Positions 11,640 through 21,469 of a DNA stretch of 64,000 nucleotides are shown here, one piece after another. Below the pieces are notes generated by a model that did no database searches, was not told the origin of the DNA, and worked only from the letters and a program-made list of their open reading frames with translations. This DNA comes from Triplophysa rosa (taxonomy: Eukaryota; Chordata; Actinopteri; Cypriniformes; Nemacheilidae), in assembly GCF_024868665.1 (NCBI RefSeq), contig NC_079891.1, forward strand, positions 10,050,625-10,114,624, given 5' to 3'. Each line of letters opens with the position of its first letter. The first letter of the stretch is position 1. Made by a program: the position numbers and the translations under genes.

Positions 11640-13440
11640 CCAATCTCAATAATAACTATTAATTAGTGATGCTTTGAAAAAGCATAACTATTGTTATTCG
11701 AACATACATACATATAATTATTCTTGTTCCGCCAAAAGTTTGGCATGCTACTTGTCCCACAGCTTTTGACGTAGACCCATGAATGAATACATCACATCAA
11801 CGAGCCTATTCGGGAATGGTGTGCTATGACTTTTATAAGCGATCGTGTGGGGGGGTGCGATAGGGGGCGAAAAACCACCCGAAAAATCCCATTGACTTAA
11901 CATTGCACCCAACTTTGAGGGATCGTAGCTCCGAGCGAGGATATCGTAGAAACATGAAAATAATACACGATTTGAAGGGGTTATCAGGCTCTATAAGAAC
12001 ATCACTCACAATGGGGTGTAAGTTGCACCCCTGGGGTGTGAGAGCCTCCCAAAATTTCCGTATACTTATAATGGCGCCCATAGACTCCCATTCAAAACCT
12101 AGATACCTATATATTCACGCATTATTTTTTCACTTTGGACCCAAGAATGACTACATCAAATCGAGTGGCCCACTGAGGAATGGTGTGTGATGACTTTTGG
12201 AAGCCATCGGGTGGAGGGGGTGCGATAGGGGGGCGAAAAACCCCCGAAAAATACCATCGACTTAACATTGCGCCCAACTTTGACGGGTCGTAGCTCCGAG
12301 TGAGGATATCGTAGAAACATGAAAATAATACACGATTTGAAGAGGCTATCAGGCTCTGTAAGAACATCACTCACAATGGGGTGTAAATTGTACCCCTGGG
12401 GTGTAAGAGCCTCCCAAAATTTCCCAATCACAGGAAGCATGCCCATAAGGTGTAAAACGTCCTGTGTTGAATATCTTAGCAGTACAACCACTTAGAGATA
12501 AGGGGGTGGGCTCATATTACTCAGGCTACCAATCAGTGTGACATGATCATTATGAAGTTATTAAGCCACGCCCATAGCAACCATTTACAGCAGCCTAGCA
12601 ACCGATCCCATAGACTCCCATTATAAAAAGTACATGTGGATATCTTTGCAACACAGTGTCGTAGAGACAAGGGGGTGGGCTCATTTGACTCACACAACCA
12701 ATCAGTGTCACAGGATCATCTTGAAGTTATTAAGCCACGCCCATAGCAACCATTTACAGCAACCTAGCATCCGATCCCATAGACTCCCATTATAAATGGT
12801 TCAGGTGGATATCTTTGCAACACAGTGTCATAGAGACAAGGGGGTGGGCTCGTTTTACTCAGGCAACCAATCAGTGTCCCAGGATCATCATGAAGCTTCG
12901 AAGCCACGCCCATAGCAACAAAACATGTCAGCCTAGCAACCGCTTAGCAATACCTATATCTCTGCATCGTAACATCGTAGAGAGACGGGGGTTGGTTCTT
13001 TACACACATAGCTTAGAGCATCATCAATTGGCAGATGCTAAGCCACGTCCATAACAACCAAACAGGTTAGCCTAGCAACCATTTAGCAACACCTATATCT
13101 CTGCATCAGAACATCGTAGAGACACGGGGTTGGTTCGTTTCACTCGTTTAGAGCATCATCAATTAGCACATGCTAAGCCACGCCCATTGCAACTAAACAG
13201 GTTAGCCTAGCAACTGTTTAGCAAAACCTATTTCTATGCATAGGAACATCGTAGAGACATGGGAGTTGGTTTGTTTCACTTGTGGCTTGAAGCATCATCA
13301 GTTGGCAGATGCCAAGCCACGCCCATAGCAACCAAACACATTAGCCTAGCAACCGTTTAGCAAGCCCTATATCTCTGTATCAGAACATCTTAGAGTCATG
13401 GCGGCTGGTTAGATTCATTAGTACTTAAAGTGTCATCACC
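11640..13440. repeat. Complex repeat with tandem GCCACGCCCATAGCAACC units (inverse of 40.0-43.9 kb)
   Basis: Two copies of a roughly 370-bp module (about 11820-12110 and 12180-12450: ACAATGGGGTGTAA.TTG, then CCTGGGGTGT.AGAGCCTCCC) are followed by 6-7 imperfect tandem units of 130-170 bp, each with AAGCCACGCCCATAGCAACCA, GCCTAGCAACC and ACATCGTAGAGACA. The same modules occur on the opposite strand at 40.0-43.9 kb. The start near 11671 has a small hairpin (GATGCTTTGAAAAAGCAT). It is probably a family of large non-autonomous elements; superfamily not recognised. The open frames in it are incidental. Confidence 0.7.
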
Positions 13441-14185
13441 CTAGTGCCGAGTTCCGCGGTTTGCCACGAAAGCATCACTCACAGTTTCTTTAGAAAATGT
13501 ACTATCTAGTTTCGCTTTTACTCTCTGATCACATTATATTGTGTTTTAACACAACTGAATGCTATTTTCACATATTATCTGTTCTGTTGCAAGACATAAA
13601 ATGAGTATAATATAGTGACTAAACACGACCAAATAACATCTCGTGTTTGATCCAACCAGCTGTTACTTTAACTGCTGCTAAATTCCTGATTTATAAACGT
13701 GTCATTGTCTGACAAAATCATCATACATTTACATTGAAGAGCGGATATATGAGGTGATTTTGGCTATGTTTTTCATGCAGCGCAGCCTTTACTGATGTTG
13801 CTCTTCTCATCAATAGCTGCGTTTACATGGACACATCGGATTGAATTTAATCAGATTGTGCAATCTGAATGTAGTGTTTACATGAAAGGTAAATTAAGTG
13901 ATCTGATTGATGTGCGTGTTTACATGACAAGCTTCAAATCCGATATAAATCTGCTGACATGCGCACACTGCACAAGTGTTCACCTAAATACCCACTAAAA
14001 CAGTGTTTTAAAGCACATGTTGTGTATATTTTATTTTACAAACGGCACTTTTTTTTTACAGTTTATAAAGGCAGAGTGTCTCGTGCCAATGAAGCACGAG
14101 CACATCCGATGCGGTTTTACCATTGTAAAACCATGACAACACTACCAAGACTCACCAGAACGTCTGTAGGCAAACAATAATTTAA

Positions 14186-15513
14186 AGGTGCTATGAATTA
14201 AAATCACAATTTTAACCCGAGCTTTTGTTATATAAGAGGGAATCGTGTCAGAACTGAAGACGCCCCTTGTTACTGAGATTGCATCTGTTATTGACACCAG
14301 GCCCAGCGAACGGCAGGTTCTGGAATGCACCTATCTATGACGACATTGATAGGTTGAACCCCACCTCCAAAGAAAAATATCAACGACTACTTCTCCAGCC
14401 CCGCCCACTGGTTTGCGCTTGACAGAACCAGTGGCACGGAACCAGATAGAGCTAGCAAGCAATAAACAAACATGTCGTTAAAGATAGCTAAATATTGTGC
14501 CATCCCAGGTTGTGGAAGAATACAGTCGCTGCATAACCTTCCTTCGGATTCTGATATTAGGAATGCGGGGTTAAAGTTTAAAGACATTCCAGCTCATGTG
14601 GGAAAAACATGGAGCGTTTGTTCGTTTCATTTCTCCGAGGATTCCTTCGTGAACAAGGCACTGGATTTGTGGAGATACTAAAATTAAAAGGCATTGCTGT
14701 GCCGTCCATATTGGATCCGATAGGAATGGCGCAGCAATCTTATGTGAGTAAAACATTTTTGTACTATGCGTCACTATTGCTTTGTTATTGATCGATTGAT
14801 CTATGCACATGTTGTCTGTGATCTTAAGCCCGTGCGAATCGGGATCGGTGATTTGGCGGGCTCATATATCATTTTTCAAGGTTTTATCCACCGTTTGCGA
14901 ATAATGTAGGCTGTTTGAAGTGTTTTGGTATTATTTCGGGTACTGGGTGATATCCATAAGTTACCGGGAGTCTCCCGTTTGTTTATTTATCATGGAAACT
15001 CATAACATTTGAGACCCGCGATCGCGGTGATCTTTTGTCCGGTTCGCGATCACGGGTCTCAAATGCTGACAGGTACGATCATATATCATTAAACGCAATA
15101 CAACTATAGGCTATACAAACTATACGCAAAGCCTTGCCATCACATCCGCGAATGCGTCACATGAAATACTGATGTGGGGAGGTAATTTATCAATCACAGG
15201 AGGTCTCCAGATAATACTAATACTCTGCGAAAACTGTGAATGGTGCTAATGTGTAACCTAACGTTACGTCTCGAACCAAATTCACAGAAGGCTCCAACTA
15301 CGCAAACTGCTATCCAATCAAATCGGTGGGTGTTTACTCAAAGTCTTCAATGTGGCACGCCCATTAAAACCGAGCGTTTGCAAAGCTGGCCTCAAAACCT
15401 GGGTAGAAAATAGCCTATTACTTATTGATTTTGAATGTAAAAACCACACGAACATCATAAGTAGATCTCATACAACAGTATAAAACAATAAACAACACCA
15501 CGTCATTGCACCT
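14186..15513. mobile_element. Kolobok-like TTAA element with THAP-domain exon
   Basis: TIRs AGGTGCTATG and (reverse) AGGTGCAATG are flanked by TTAA (14182-14185, 15514-15517). The interior encodes a THAP domain. TTAA duplication together with THAP coding is characteristic of the Kolobok superfamily (family knowledge). At 1.3 kb it is internally deleted and lacks the transposase core. Inside, 15003-15062 holds an inverted repeat (TTTGAGACCCGCGATCGCGG ... GCGATCACGGGTCTCAAA). Confidence 0.75.
14472..14740 (+). pseudogene. THAP zinc-finger domain fragment (in Kolobok-like element)
   Basis: ATG at 14472 opens MSLKIAKYCAIPGCGRIQSL, with C-x4-C, then WSVCSFHFSEDSF, giving the second C-x2-H pair of the C2CH THAP finger. 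The frame ends at 14679, but a THAP-type AVPxxF motif (AVPSIL) follows in another frame at about 14698-14715. One frameshift at about 14660-14690 therefore separates the finger from its C-terminal motif. It is a relic of transposon protein. Confidence 0.75.
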
Positions 15514-15780
15514 TTAAATAAATGTTTAGCGACAGCTAATACCGAACTTTAGAAGTGATAATATGTGGATTCATATATCAGCATTAACGGTAAACAAAGA
15601 CGGGCGCGGTGGATGCGGGTATCATTATAATATTCACAAAACGGCTACTCAAACAATGTTGTAAGCACAGAAGTGTTTATTTTATGTCACAGACACCAGC
15701 AGAATAATGTACAGTTAATAAACGCAAAATAATGTCTACATATCAATGAAGCAAGGTCGTTACAGTTAAACTATAGAATA

Positions 15781-16096
15781 AGATGCCCCATAATGTTCGT
15801 GCCGCTTCCTCTCTCCAGACCTTTGAGTCTCAATTTAAAACTCATCTATTCTGTTTGTTCTCTACATAACTCTTCTAACTCTATGCTTCCCCTTTCATCA
15901 ACTTTCATCATATAATTGCGAGACCTTTTATTGTTAATTAACTGTAGTTTCTTGTTGTCAACACTTGTTTGTATGATTGTTCCCTCTGATTGTTTGATGT
16001 ATTATGTTTGTCAATTTCTTGTATTACTTTGTAAAGTGACCTTGGGTTCTTGAAAGGCACTATAAAAAATAATCATATTATTATTATTATTATTAC
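15781..16096 (+). mobile_element. L2-type LINE 3' end with ATT microsatellite
   Basis: The plus strand reads like the last residues of an L2 ORF2 (NVRAASSLQTFESQFKTHLF) followed by a 3' UTR with CTTGAAAGGCACTATAAA and an ATT repeat tail at 16076-16095. It is a 5'-truncated insertion inside the 13816-16669 element. Confidence 0.75.
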
Positions 16097-16671
16097 AGTG
16101 ACTTGGTAAAACAGTTAATCCTTCCAAAGCACGTGTAAGTAAACGATAAACAAAATAAATGTTCAGTAGCCTACTACGAATATAAATGAAATTTTATGAT
16201 GAGATATTTTAGCCTACAGTATGTTTGTACATCTGCAAATGTATCGTGTTTTAAAAAGGAACTGAGAAACTGCGGTTAAAAACTCACAGGGAAACAGTTA
16301 AGACATTTTAAATGCATAGAAACATTCATGTTCATTTTGTTCATGTTCGTGTTCACATTCATGCTTTGTCAGATTTATGGTTTTTGGTTTCTTTAGCAAC
16401 AGCTGCTCCGTTCCGTGCGTCATGCCCTTACATCTGTACGAGCCAGCGTCGTCTTTGCACATGCGCACAACTTCCTACTTCGGTTTTTAATCTGATCAAG
16501 TGTTTACATGTCCTATCAAGCGGATTACAAACGGCATAAACCGCCCTTTACAATCCGATTGAAATTTCAATCGGCTTGGGTATTTTTAATCTGATTGACG
16601 TGTTTATATGGAGCGTTTTCATTCGGATTGGACTTTTAATCGGATTACACTGGTCCATGTAAACGCAGCTA

Positions 16672-17093
16672 CTGTGTTGTTGTGTTATGAGCGCTTTTTT
16701 ATTTTAGATGCGAGTGATAGTTTTATTGTAGATAAACAAAAACACCCACTGATATTAAAGGAATTGTGTTCACAACAAACAAAGGAAGAAAGTAGCTTTA
16801 AGAAACATGTGCTTTGAATATAGTAAAGTGGTGAAAAAGAGTTTACATATAATGTACAATATAAATAATTAAATAATAAACAATGTATTAATTACATTAA
16901 TTTAATGTAAACAATTTGTATTAATTTCTAATTGGTTTATTAATGTATTAAACACATTTGAATGAAGTCTTAGTGATTATTTTTTCTTACCTCACCCCAT
17001 GACTCTGGTGCTACCAAATTAAGGGCTGGTGCCACCAACCGAATAACTTTGTAGCACCTGTGCCACATCTCTCAATTGTTTGTCTAGAGCCCA
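16672..17093. mobile_element. Fragment of CAGGGCTCTAGAC family (right part)
   Basis: This is nearly the reverse complement of 26890-27215: it shares TAAAGGAATTGTGTTCACAACAAA, the AT-rich middle, CTCACCCCATGACTCTGGTGCTACCAAATTAAGGGCTGG and an end TTGTCTAGAGCCC. Further pieces occur at 46195-46380 and 56570-56638. No coding frame. Confidence 0.65.
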
Positions 17094-17316
17094 GACCTAT
17101 AATGTTGAACTTAGAATTTTAATTAAACCAAAAACATATTCAGTTATACAATTCTGTAACGTCAATTCTTTTGGTTGGGGGTCTCATTATTCTGATGTTT
17201 GATTGCATAACATTTATGGTTAATTTCTATATTTCGACAAAATGACAAAAAAAAATGCCTCATCCCCCTGCCGCCCCGGATCCATCTTGGGCCCAAGTTT
17301 GAGAACCACTAGCATA

Positions 17317-17353
17317 GGATAAAAGGGTCTGCTAAATGTATAAATGTAAATGT
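17317..17353 (+). repeat. SINE 3' tail fragment
   Basis: GGATAAAAGGGTCTGCTAAATG then TATAAATGTAAA matches the 3' tail of the SINE at 21423-21468 (GGATAAAAGCGTCTGCCAAATG). Confidence 0.6.
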
Positions 17354-17715
17354 ACAACATTCAAAAGGCAAGAGCTAACAGAATTTCCTAACAAAAACTA
17401 AATCCTTTAATAAACCCAGATGTTTCCTCCATTTATCACAAAACTTTTGTTTTCATTGCAATGTGACTTAAATCTAAAGTACTGTACTCTGTGCATATTT
17501 TATGTGGATTCAGAGCTGCAGCTTCACTGTTCTTCAAGTCTTATTTGTCTATGAAAAATTCCCGACTGACTACCTGTTTTCTTTTTAAGCATGACACTTC
17601 AGTTGGAAATAATTGAAAAGTTTTCAGTAAGGGGCTAAGGCGCTCCCAGTAAAATAGATAGTCTGGAGCCCTAAAGTTAACAGCAGTCATTATGAAAAAC
17701 TTTGCTTGTCCTTAC

Positions 17716-17880
17716 CCCAAGAGCTTCAGCAATTCTGTTCCAATGACAACAGTTGTTCTCTTGTACAATTTTTCTCAGTTTATCAATTTCCTCCTGTTTC
17801 CATACTGTCTTGTTAATGCAGGGGTGCAAATAGTTTTGCCAGAATCTTTTCAAATCTTCAGCATGCCGCAAACCTTCAAA
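17716..17880 (-). CDS. snapc4: snapc4 exon 11 (Rh end and Myb repeat Ra, residues 299-353)
   Basis: A 165-nt, phase 0-0 exon. It begins FEGLRHAEDLKRFWQN (human FEGSRSAEEIRKFWQN) and continues into the first full Myb repeat, with VWKQEEIDKL, HWNRIAEALG and the usual tryptophans. Acceptor is TTAATAG, donor GTAAGG. The 115-bp intron before it is the GC-AG intron; the intron after it is 15.7 kb of mostly repeats. Confidence 0.94.
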
Positions 17881-17995
17881 CTATTAACCACAAAACGGGT
17901 GCTTTTACACATCAAAAATCAACATGTCACTAGATAAAACAGCAATGAGCACGTGTGCAAATCAATTGTAGTAGTAAGTTAACTGAGGAACTTGC

Positions 17996-18068
17996 ATCAA
18001 TGTTCGCTATTTTCTCCCAGTCGTGGTCATCATTGCGACCACCTGTCAGCTGTTCTTCTCTCATTGCA
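17996..18068 (-). CDS. snapc4: snapc4 exon 10 (start of Myb half-repeat Rh, residues 274-298), GC donor
   Basis: A 73-nt exon reading AMREEQLTGGRNDDHDWEKI then ANID. DHDWEKI.NI is strongly conserved and opens the Myb half repeat. The frame and homology require the exon to end at GAT, immediately followed by GCAAGT, which matches the U2-type GC-AG donor consensus. There is no GT donor in frame: the next GT, 4 nt on, would give the wrong phase. Confidence 0.88.
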
Positions 18069-18170
18069 CTAAGGGGAAATTGGGCAATAAAATGTGAATA
18101 TTTGAATTTGAACTCACATTACACTTTGAGCAAAATGTTCCTCTGATGCAAGGTGGATAAATGGACTTAC

Positions 18171-18272
18171 CTAATATCTGCAATATCTTTCTCTATCAAA
18201 TCCATTTGTTTTTTAAGCTCCTCCTTTTCCTCATCTTCAGCTTTAGACATCTTGCTATTCAGATAATCTAAC
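18171..18272 (-). CDS. snapc4: snapc4 exon 9 (coiled coil, residues 240-273)
   Basis: A 102-nt exon with acceptor CCTTTTCATAG-type (TTTTCATAG) and donor GTAAGT. The peptide LDYLNSKMSKAEDEEKEEL followed by KKQMDLIEKDIADI is a charged coiled coil equivalent to human LEYLHQKQSK...EKEIQDI. It leaves two bases (AG) for the next codon. Confidence 0.92.
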
Positions 18273-18462
18273 CTATGAAAAGACAAGAAACACTGTTTAA
18301 AAATGTAATCAAATAAATCCACATTTTTGTGGAAAAACAAAACTAAATTCATTTCTGTTTAAACTGTAAACATGCATTTAATAGTTTTAAAAGAAAGTCA
18401 AATTTATTCGTATAAAAACATCTTGAGGATTCATTTTTTTCTGTTTTCTTCCACCAACTAAC

Positions 18463-18544
18463 TTTGAAAGTTTGGGCTGCAGCATCCGTTTTATAGTATC
18501 TGCGGCTACTGCATTGGTCAGTAAAGCCTTCTGCCAAACCTCCC
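18463..18544 (-). CDS. snapc4: snapc4 exon 8 (residues 213-239, plus 2 nt)
   Basis: An 82-nt exon. The junction codon T|GG gives Trp, followed by EVWQKALLTNAV and KRMLQPKLSK, matching the conserved W..W.KALL...LLQPKLLKL block. Donor GTTAGT falls inside a longer open frame that would read on as VGGRKQKK; homology and the next exon's phase support ending at 18463. The open frame beyond is intronic. Confidence 0.9.
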
Positions 18545-18638
18545 CTGAAAGACAAATCCACAAACACAAGCTTTATTTGCATAAAAAAAATCCATTGATA
18601 TAAGTATTGTAAAGCAAGCATGTTCTCTCAAAACATAC

Positions 18639-18717
18639 ATCTTTTAATTTTTAGCTCATCAATGGGCATGGTGCCATGACTCATCCTCTCTTTGGTTTCT
18701 TCATTTGCTGGAGGACC
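18639..18717 (-). CDS. snapc4: snapc4 exon 7 (residues 187-212)
   Basis: A 79-nt exon starting GPPANEETKER, matching the conserved GPPANE motif of SNAPC4. Donor is GTATGT after AGA T, leaving phase 1. The middle (MSHGTMPIDELKIK) is less conserved. Confidence 0.9.
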
Positions 18718-18883
18718 CTTGAAACAAAGTTAAACATTTAAAAAGCAAAAAAATAAGGCTAAAAAGTCAGTAACCAAGCAATTCTCCTCAGATATTAAAT
18801 ATCTTCACTGACAATCATAATCCAGCTATCCCATCTTATTTGTGTTTATCAAACTTTAAATTATGTTATTTTTTATTTCCTAC

Positions 18884-19009
18884 CAGACCAGTGAGTTTGT
18901 CTTTGAAATAAGGCTTCATGAAGTATCCAAGAAAAAGCTTCTGATAAGGGAATCCTGGTGAGGAGGAGCAAGATGTAGATGGACCAGAGAACTGAGCCTC
19001 AATCTCTTT
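18884..19009 (-). CDS. snapc4: snapc4 exon 6 (residues 145-186)
   Basis: A 126-nt, phase 0-0 exon. The first half is a poorly conserved Ser/Pro stretch; the second half has the conserved GYFMKPYFKDKLTGL motif (human has GHFMKPYFKDKVTGV). Donor is GTAGGA, acceptor CCCATAG. The 1.5-kb intron upstream holds two non-autonomous DNA elements. Confidence 0.92.
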
Positions 19010-19127
19010 CTATGGGGGTGAAGCTAATAGGTTAGTTCAGCATAAATTTGCTCTTAGTTTACTCAGGCCATCTAATATGTAGGTGACATTGTTTCTTCAG
19101 TAGAACAGTAAAGATGCTTAGATGTTT

Positions 19128-19405
19128 AAGGGGCTGTGTCCACCGAGGCATTTCTGCCGGTGGCCGGCGTGTTTTTTCAATTGCTTCCAATGGAAGCACC
19201 GTATTTATTTTTTGAAAGCGCCAGCAGTTGCCGCTTGTTTCACAAACACGCTTTCCATGCTCAGCATATCATAGTAACCAATGCACCTCAGCGAAAGAAA
19301 ACGTCAGCAAAGCACCCACAGGCACTGACTGAAAACGGCTGCTGTGGGTACTTGGCTGACGTTTTCTTTTGTTTTCTTAGCAGCGTAAAAACGCCTCGTG
19401 GATCT
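19128..19405. mobile_element. MITE with ends GTGTCCACCGAGGC
   Basis: Left GGGGCTGTGTCCACCGAGGCATTT and right AAAACGCCTCGTGGA are inverted partners. AAAACGTCAGC and GCTGACGTTTTC also pair internally (about 19300 and 19357). It lies in the 1.5-kb intron 5-6 of snapc4; the open frame across it is incidental. Confidence 0.55.
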
Positions 19406-19511
19406 TGATCCTTTAGCCATCCGATCAGTCTGTTTGAGAAACTGAGCATTGTTAAGAACATCATAACCAGTCATCTGCAGTCTCCGCTAAACATCCTTTG
19501 CACGTGTTTAA

Positions 19512-20218
19512 CCCTTTGACGTGTGCAATCACACCAGTGTGATCATTTTAGGCTGGTCCCACTCCCTGCAGCGTGCGATCACACCAGTGTGATCAGAACA
19601 TTCAACGCTTTGGCTAGCACTTATCCAGAGACAGACATTGAAAGCAGTACTTTCAACCGCATAAGTTAGGCTTTAAAAATTTAAATACATGTGCGTACAA
19701 GCAAATGTTTTTTGGGTAAAATACACTAAAGCGGCAACAACAATACACTTAAATATAATTTGACTGATGTGTTTTATTCAAAACACATGTAAGCAACTGT
19801 AAAGCTCCGTATTTTTCTCCCAGTTCACCAGCCACTTACATTTGTGTATTTTGAGAGAAGTGGATGAATTCACGTGCTGTAAATCGGAAAAGATCTTATT
19901 CTCTGCGGCACAAACAAACATGGCGCCATTCATCCAGCATATAGCTCAACTAACTCTATCATTATAAAAGTGTTTAAACAACAAAACACATACAAATTTG
20001 ACAATTGGAATATCCAATTTTTCTTGACATAGTTTTAACAAGTATGTGAATATTTTAAAGAAAAAATAAAATTTATCTTAAAGCAATACATTAGTCATAC
20101 AGCTGCTGTGGCTCTGACGTGTCACCATGGAAATATTAAAGTGATACGTTCTAATGATTCGCTTTGAAAAACTCTGGGATGGGTCATTCCGAAAAATTTT
20201 AATTTACGTGTGAAAGGG
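19512..20218. mobile_element. piggyBac-like non-autonomous TTAA element
   Basis: Left end TTAA|CCCTTTGACGTGTG; right end (reverse) CCCTTTCACACGTAAATT next to TGAA, a one-base change of TTAA. It contains two perfect palindromes ATCACACCAGTGTGAT (19528-19543 and 19578-19593). No transposase. TTAA with a CCCTTT terminus suggests piggyBac, but this was not confirmed. Confidence 0.6.
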
Positions 20219-20523
20219 TGAATAAGATGTAAATATATTGTCAGTTGCCAAAGAGATTACTTTTGTGTTTCCTGCAACTGCTTTTCAAACCTTTAAAGAC
20301 ATGACACCCGAGGATATTTTTCAGCGAAAAACCTTCTTTTTTGTTCTGCTGAGGAAACAATGTCACCTATATCTTGGACGGCCTTAGGGTGAGAGTACAT
20401 ATTCACCAAATTTCTTTTTTTAGTTAACTAATACTTTAATTCAGCAGTTCTTTAAGCAATTAACAGTTGCAACCAGTGGCATTAGATCTCTGCAGATCTG
20501 CAGCATGGATGCTTGTTCTTCAC

Positions 20524-20667
20524 CTGTTGCTGCCGATTTTCACTCAGGAGCTTCTCAAGCTCATCTAGTTTTTCTTTAAGCACCTCCTGATAGACCAAAT
20601 TCATTTGTAGGCAAGTCTCAACATTTTGAGGAAGATCCAACTCAACATTATCGCTGTCCTCATTACT
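20524..20667 (-). CDS. snapc4: snapc4 exon 5 (conserved N-terminal SNAPC block, residues 97-144)
   Basis: A 144-nt, phase 0-0 exon with pyrimidine-rich acceptor (TTTTCTCTCCTCCTCAG) and donor GTGAAG. It contains the family's clearest N-terminal signature, LPQNVETCLQMNLVYQEVL, followed by KEKLDELEKLLSENRQQQ. In the family this region is part of the assembly surface for smaller SNAPc subunits (known for human SNAP190); here it is predicted helical. It follows the microexon after a 113-bp intron. Confidence 0.93.
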
Positions 20668-20780
20668 CTGAGGAGGAGAGAAAAATATTACAATGTTAGC
20701 ATTTTTAGTATTTACAAAAGATACAAACATGAGCCCAAATACAATTAAAAATTTTGAATCAAAATGAAGATGTAACTCAC

Positions 20781-20803
20781 AGAATCACTGTCCTGTTCAC
20801 TCT
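20781..20803 (-). CDS. snapc4: snapc4 exon 4, 23-nt microexon (residues 89-96)
   Basis: Only 23 nt between ACCAG acceptor and GTGAGT donor. Joined to the last base of exon 3 it reads ESEQDSDS, an acidic/serine run continuing into exon 5 (SNEDSDNVELD). A second AG lies 2 nt further in; using it would remove 2 nt and shift the frame after exon 3, but would be in frame if exon 2 spliced directly here (phase 0), that is, if exon 3 were skipped. Confidence 0.72.
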
Positions 20804-21312
20804 CTGGTTCACAAATAAACAAACAAGCAAATAATTAAGACCATAATATTTTAAAAGGGCAACCATAAGAAATCACATTTTCTATGATTCACTAACATAA
20901 AAGAGCTCCATATAATAAGAATACACACAACAGGGCTTTTCAGACTGGGTTTTTACTCAGGTTGTTTTTACTCAAGTTAAATTTAAGACTTTTTAAGACC
21001 ATTTTAATGCCACGTTATGTGAAATTAAAGACCAAACCTGCGATGGACATACACATTCTAATACATATATATTTCATATACACCTCTAAAAATTTAGAGA
21101 CCACTCAAATTACTTTCAGTTTTTCTGCATACTGTTTTTTTCTGTGAACAACTGACAGAATTTCACCCAATTTCAAAACAAAAATATTGTTTATATTTGC
21201 ATTTATTTGCACAAAATTAAAAAGGAAAACTGTTTTTCAGAATACTTAAATATTTTTTAGAGGTGTTAAGATGTTTGTAAAAATAAATATATGCTTTCAG
21301 GAATAAGGAATG

Positions 21313-21468
21313 TGCTTTCCTGTAGCTCAGTGGTAAGAGCATTGCGTTAACAACGCAAGGTTGTTGGTTCGATCCCAGGAATTGCACATGCCTATGTATA
21401 AATGTATAGGATAAAGCAATGTAAGTCGCTTTGGATAAAAGCGTCTGCCAAATGCATAAATGTAAATA
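21313..21468 (+). mobile_element. tRNA-derived SINE
   Basis: The head is tRNA-like: A box TAGCTCAGTGG (21323-21333), a stem-loop with GCGTTAACAACGC (anticodon-like AAC, as in tRNA-Val) and B box GGTTCGATCCC (21366-21376). It continues into an unrelated body and the tail AAGTCGCTTTGGATAAAAGC..., common to many fish SINEs. Pol III internal promoter boxes are intact. It is not a functional tRNA gene because the acceptor ends do not pair and no terminator follows. Confidence 0.85.
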
Positions 21469-21469
21469 T

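Larger units (their letters stand above)
13816..16669. mobile_element. DNA element with TIR GCTGCGTTTACATGGA and TA flanks
   Basis: The left end is GCTGCGTTTACATGGACACATCGGATTG; the right end reads GCTGCGTTTACATGGACCAGTGTAATCCGATT on the other strand. TA flanks both ends (13814-13815, 16670-16671). Subterminal repeats of AATC.GATTG occur at both ends. Its core received a TTAA element (14186-15513) and an L2 3' end (15781-16096). Confidence 0.75.

Noticed and set aside
12156..12491. 111-residue minus-strand frame as a gene
   Set aside because: It lies across two copies of a repeat module and has no recognisable domain.
8826..17093. Pairing CAGGGCTGTACG at 8826 with the CTAGAGCCC end at 17093 as one giant element
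   Set aside because: TIRs differ after the first bases and flanking bases do not match.
18349..18462. Continuing snapc4 exon 8 through the open frame VGGRKQKKMNPQ
   Set aside because: Homology (PKLSK-LDYL) and phase require splicing at GTTAGT (18462) to exon 9.
21313..21385. tRNA-Val gene
   Set aside because: A and B boxes are present but the acceptor stem does not pair and the sequence runs into a SINE body and tail.
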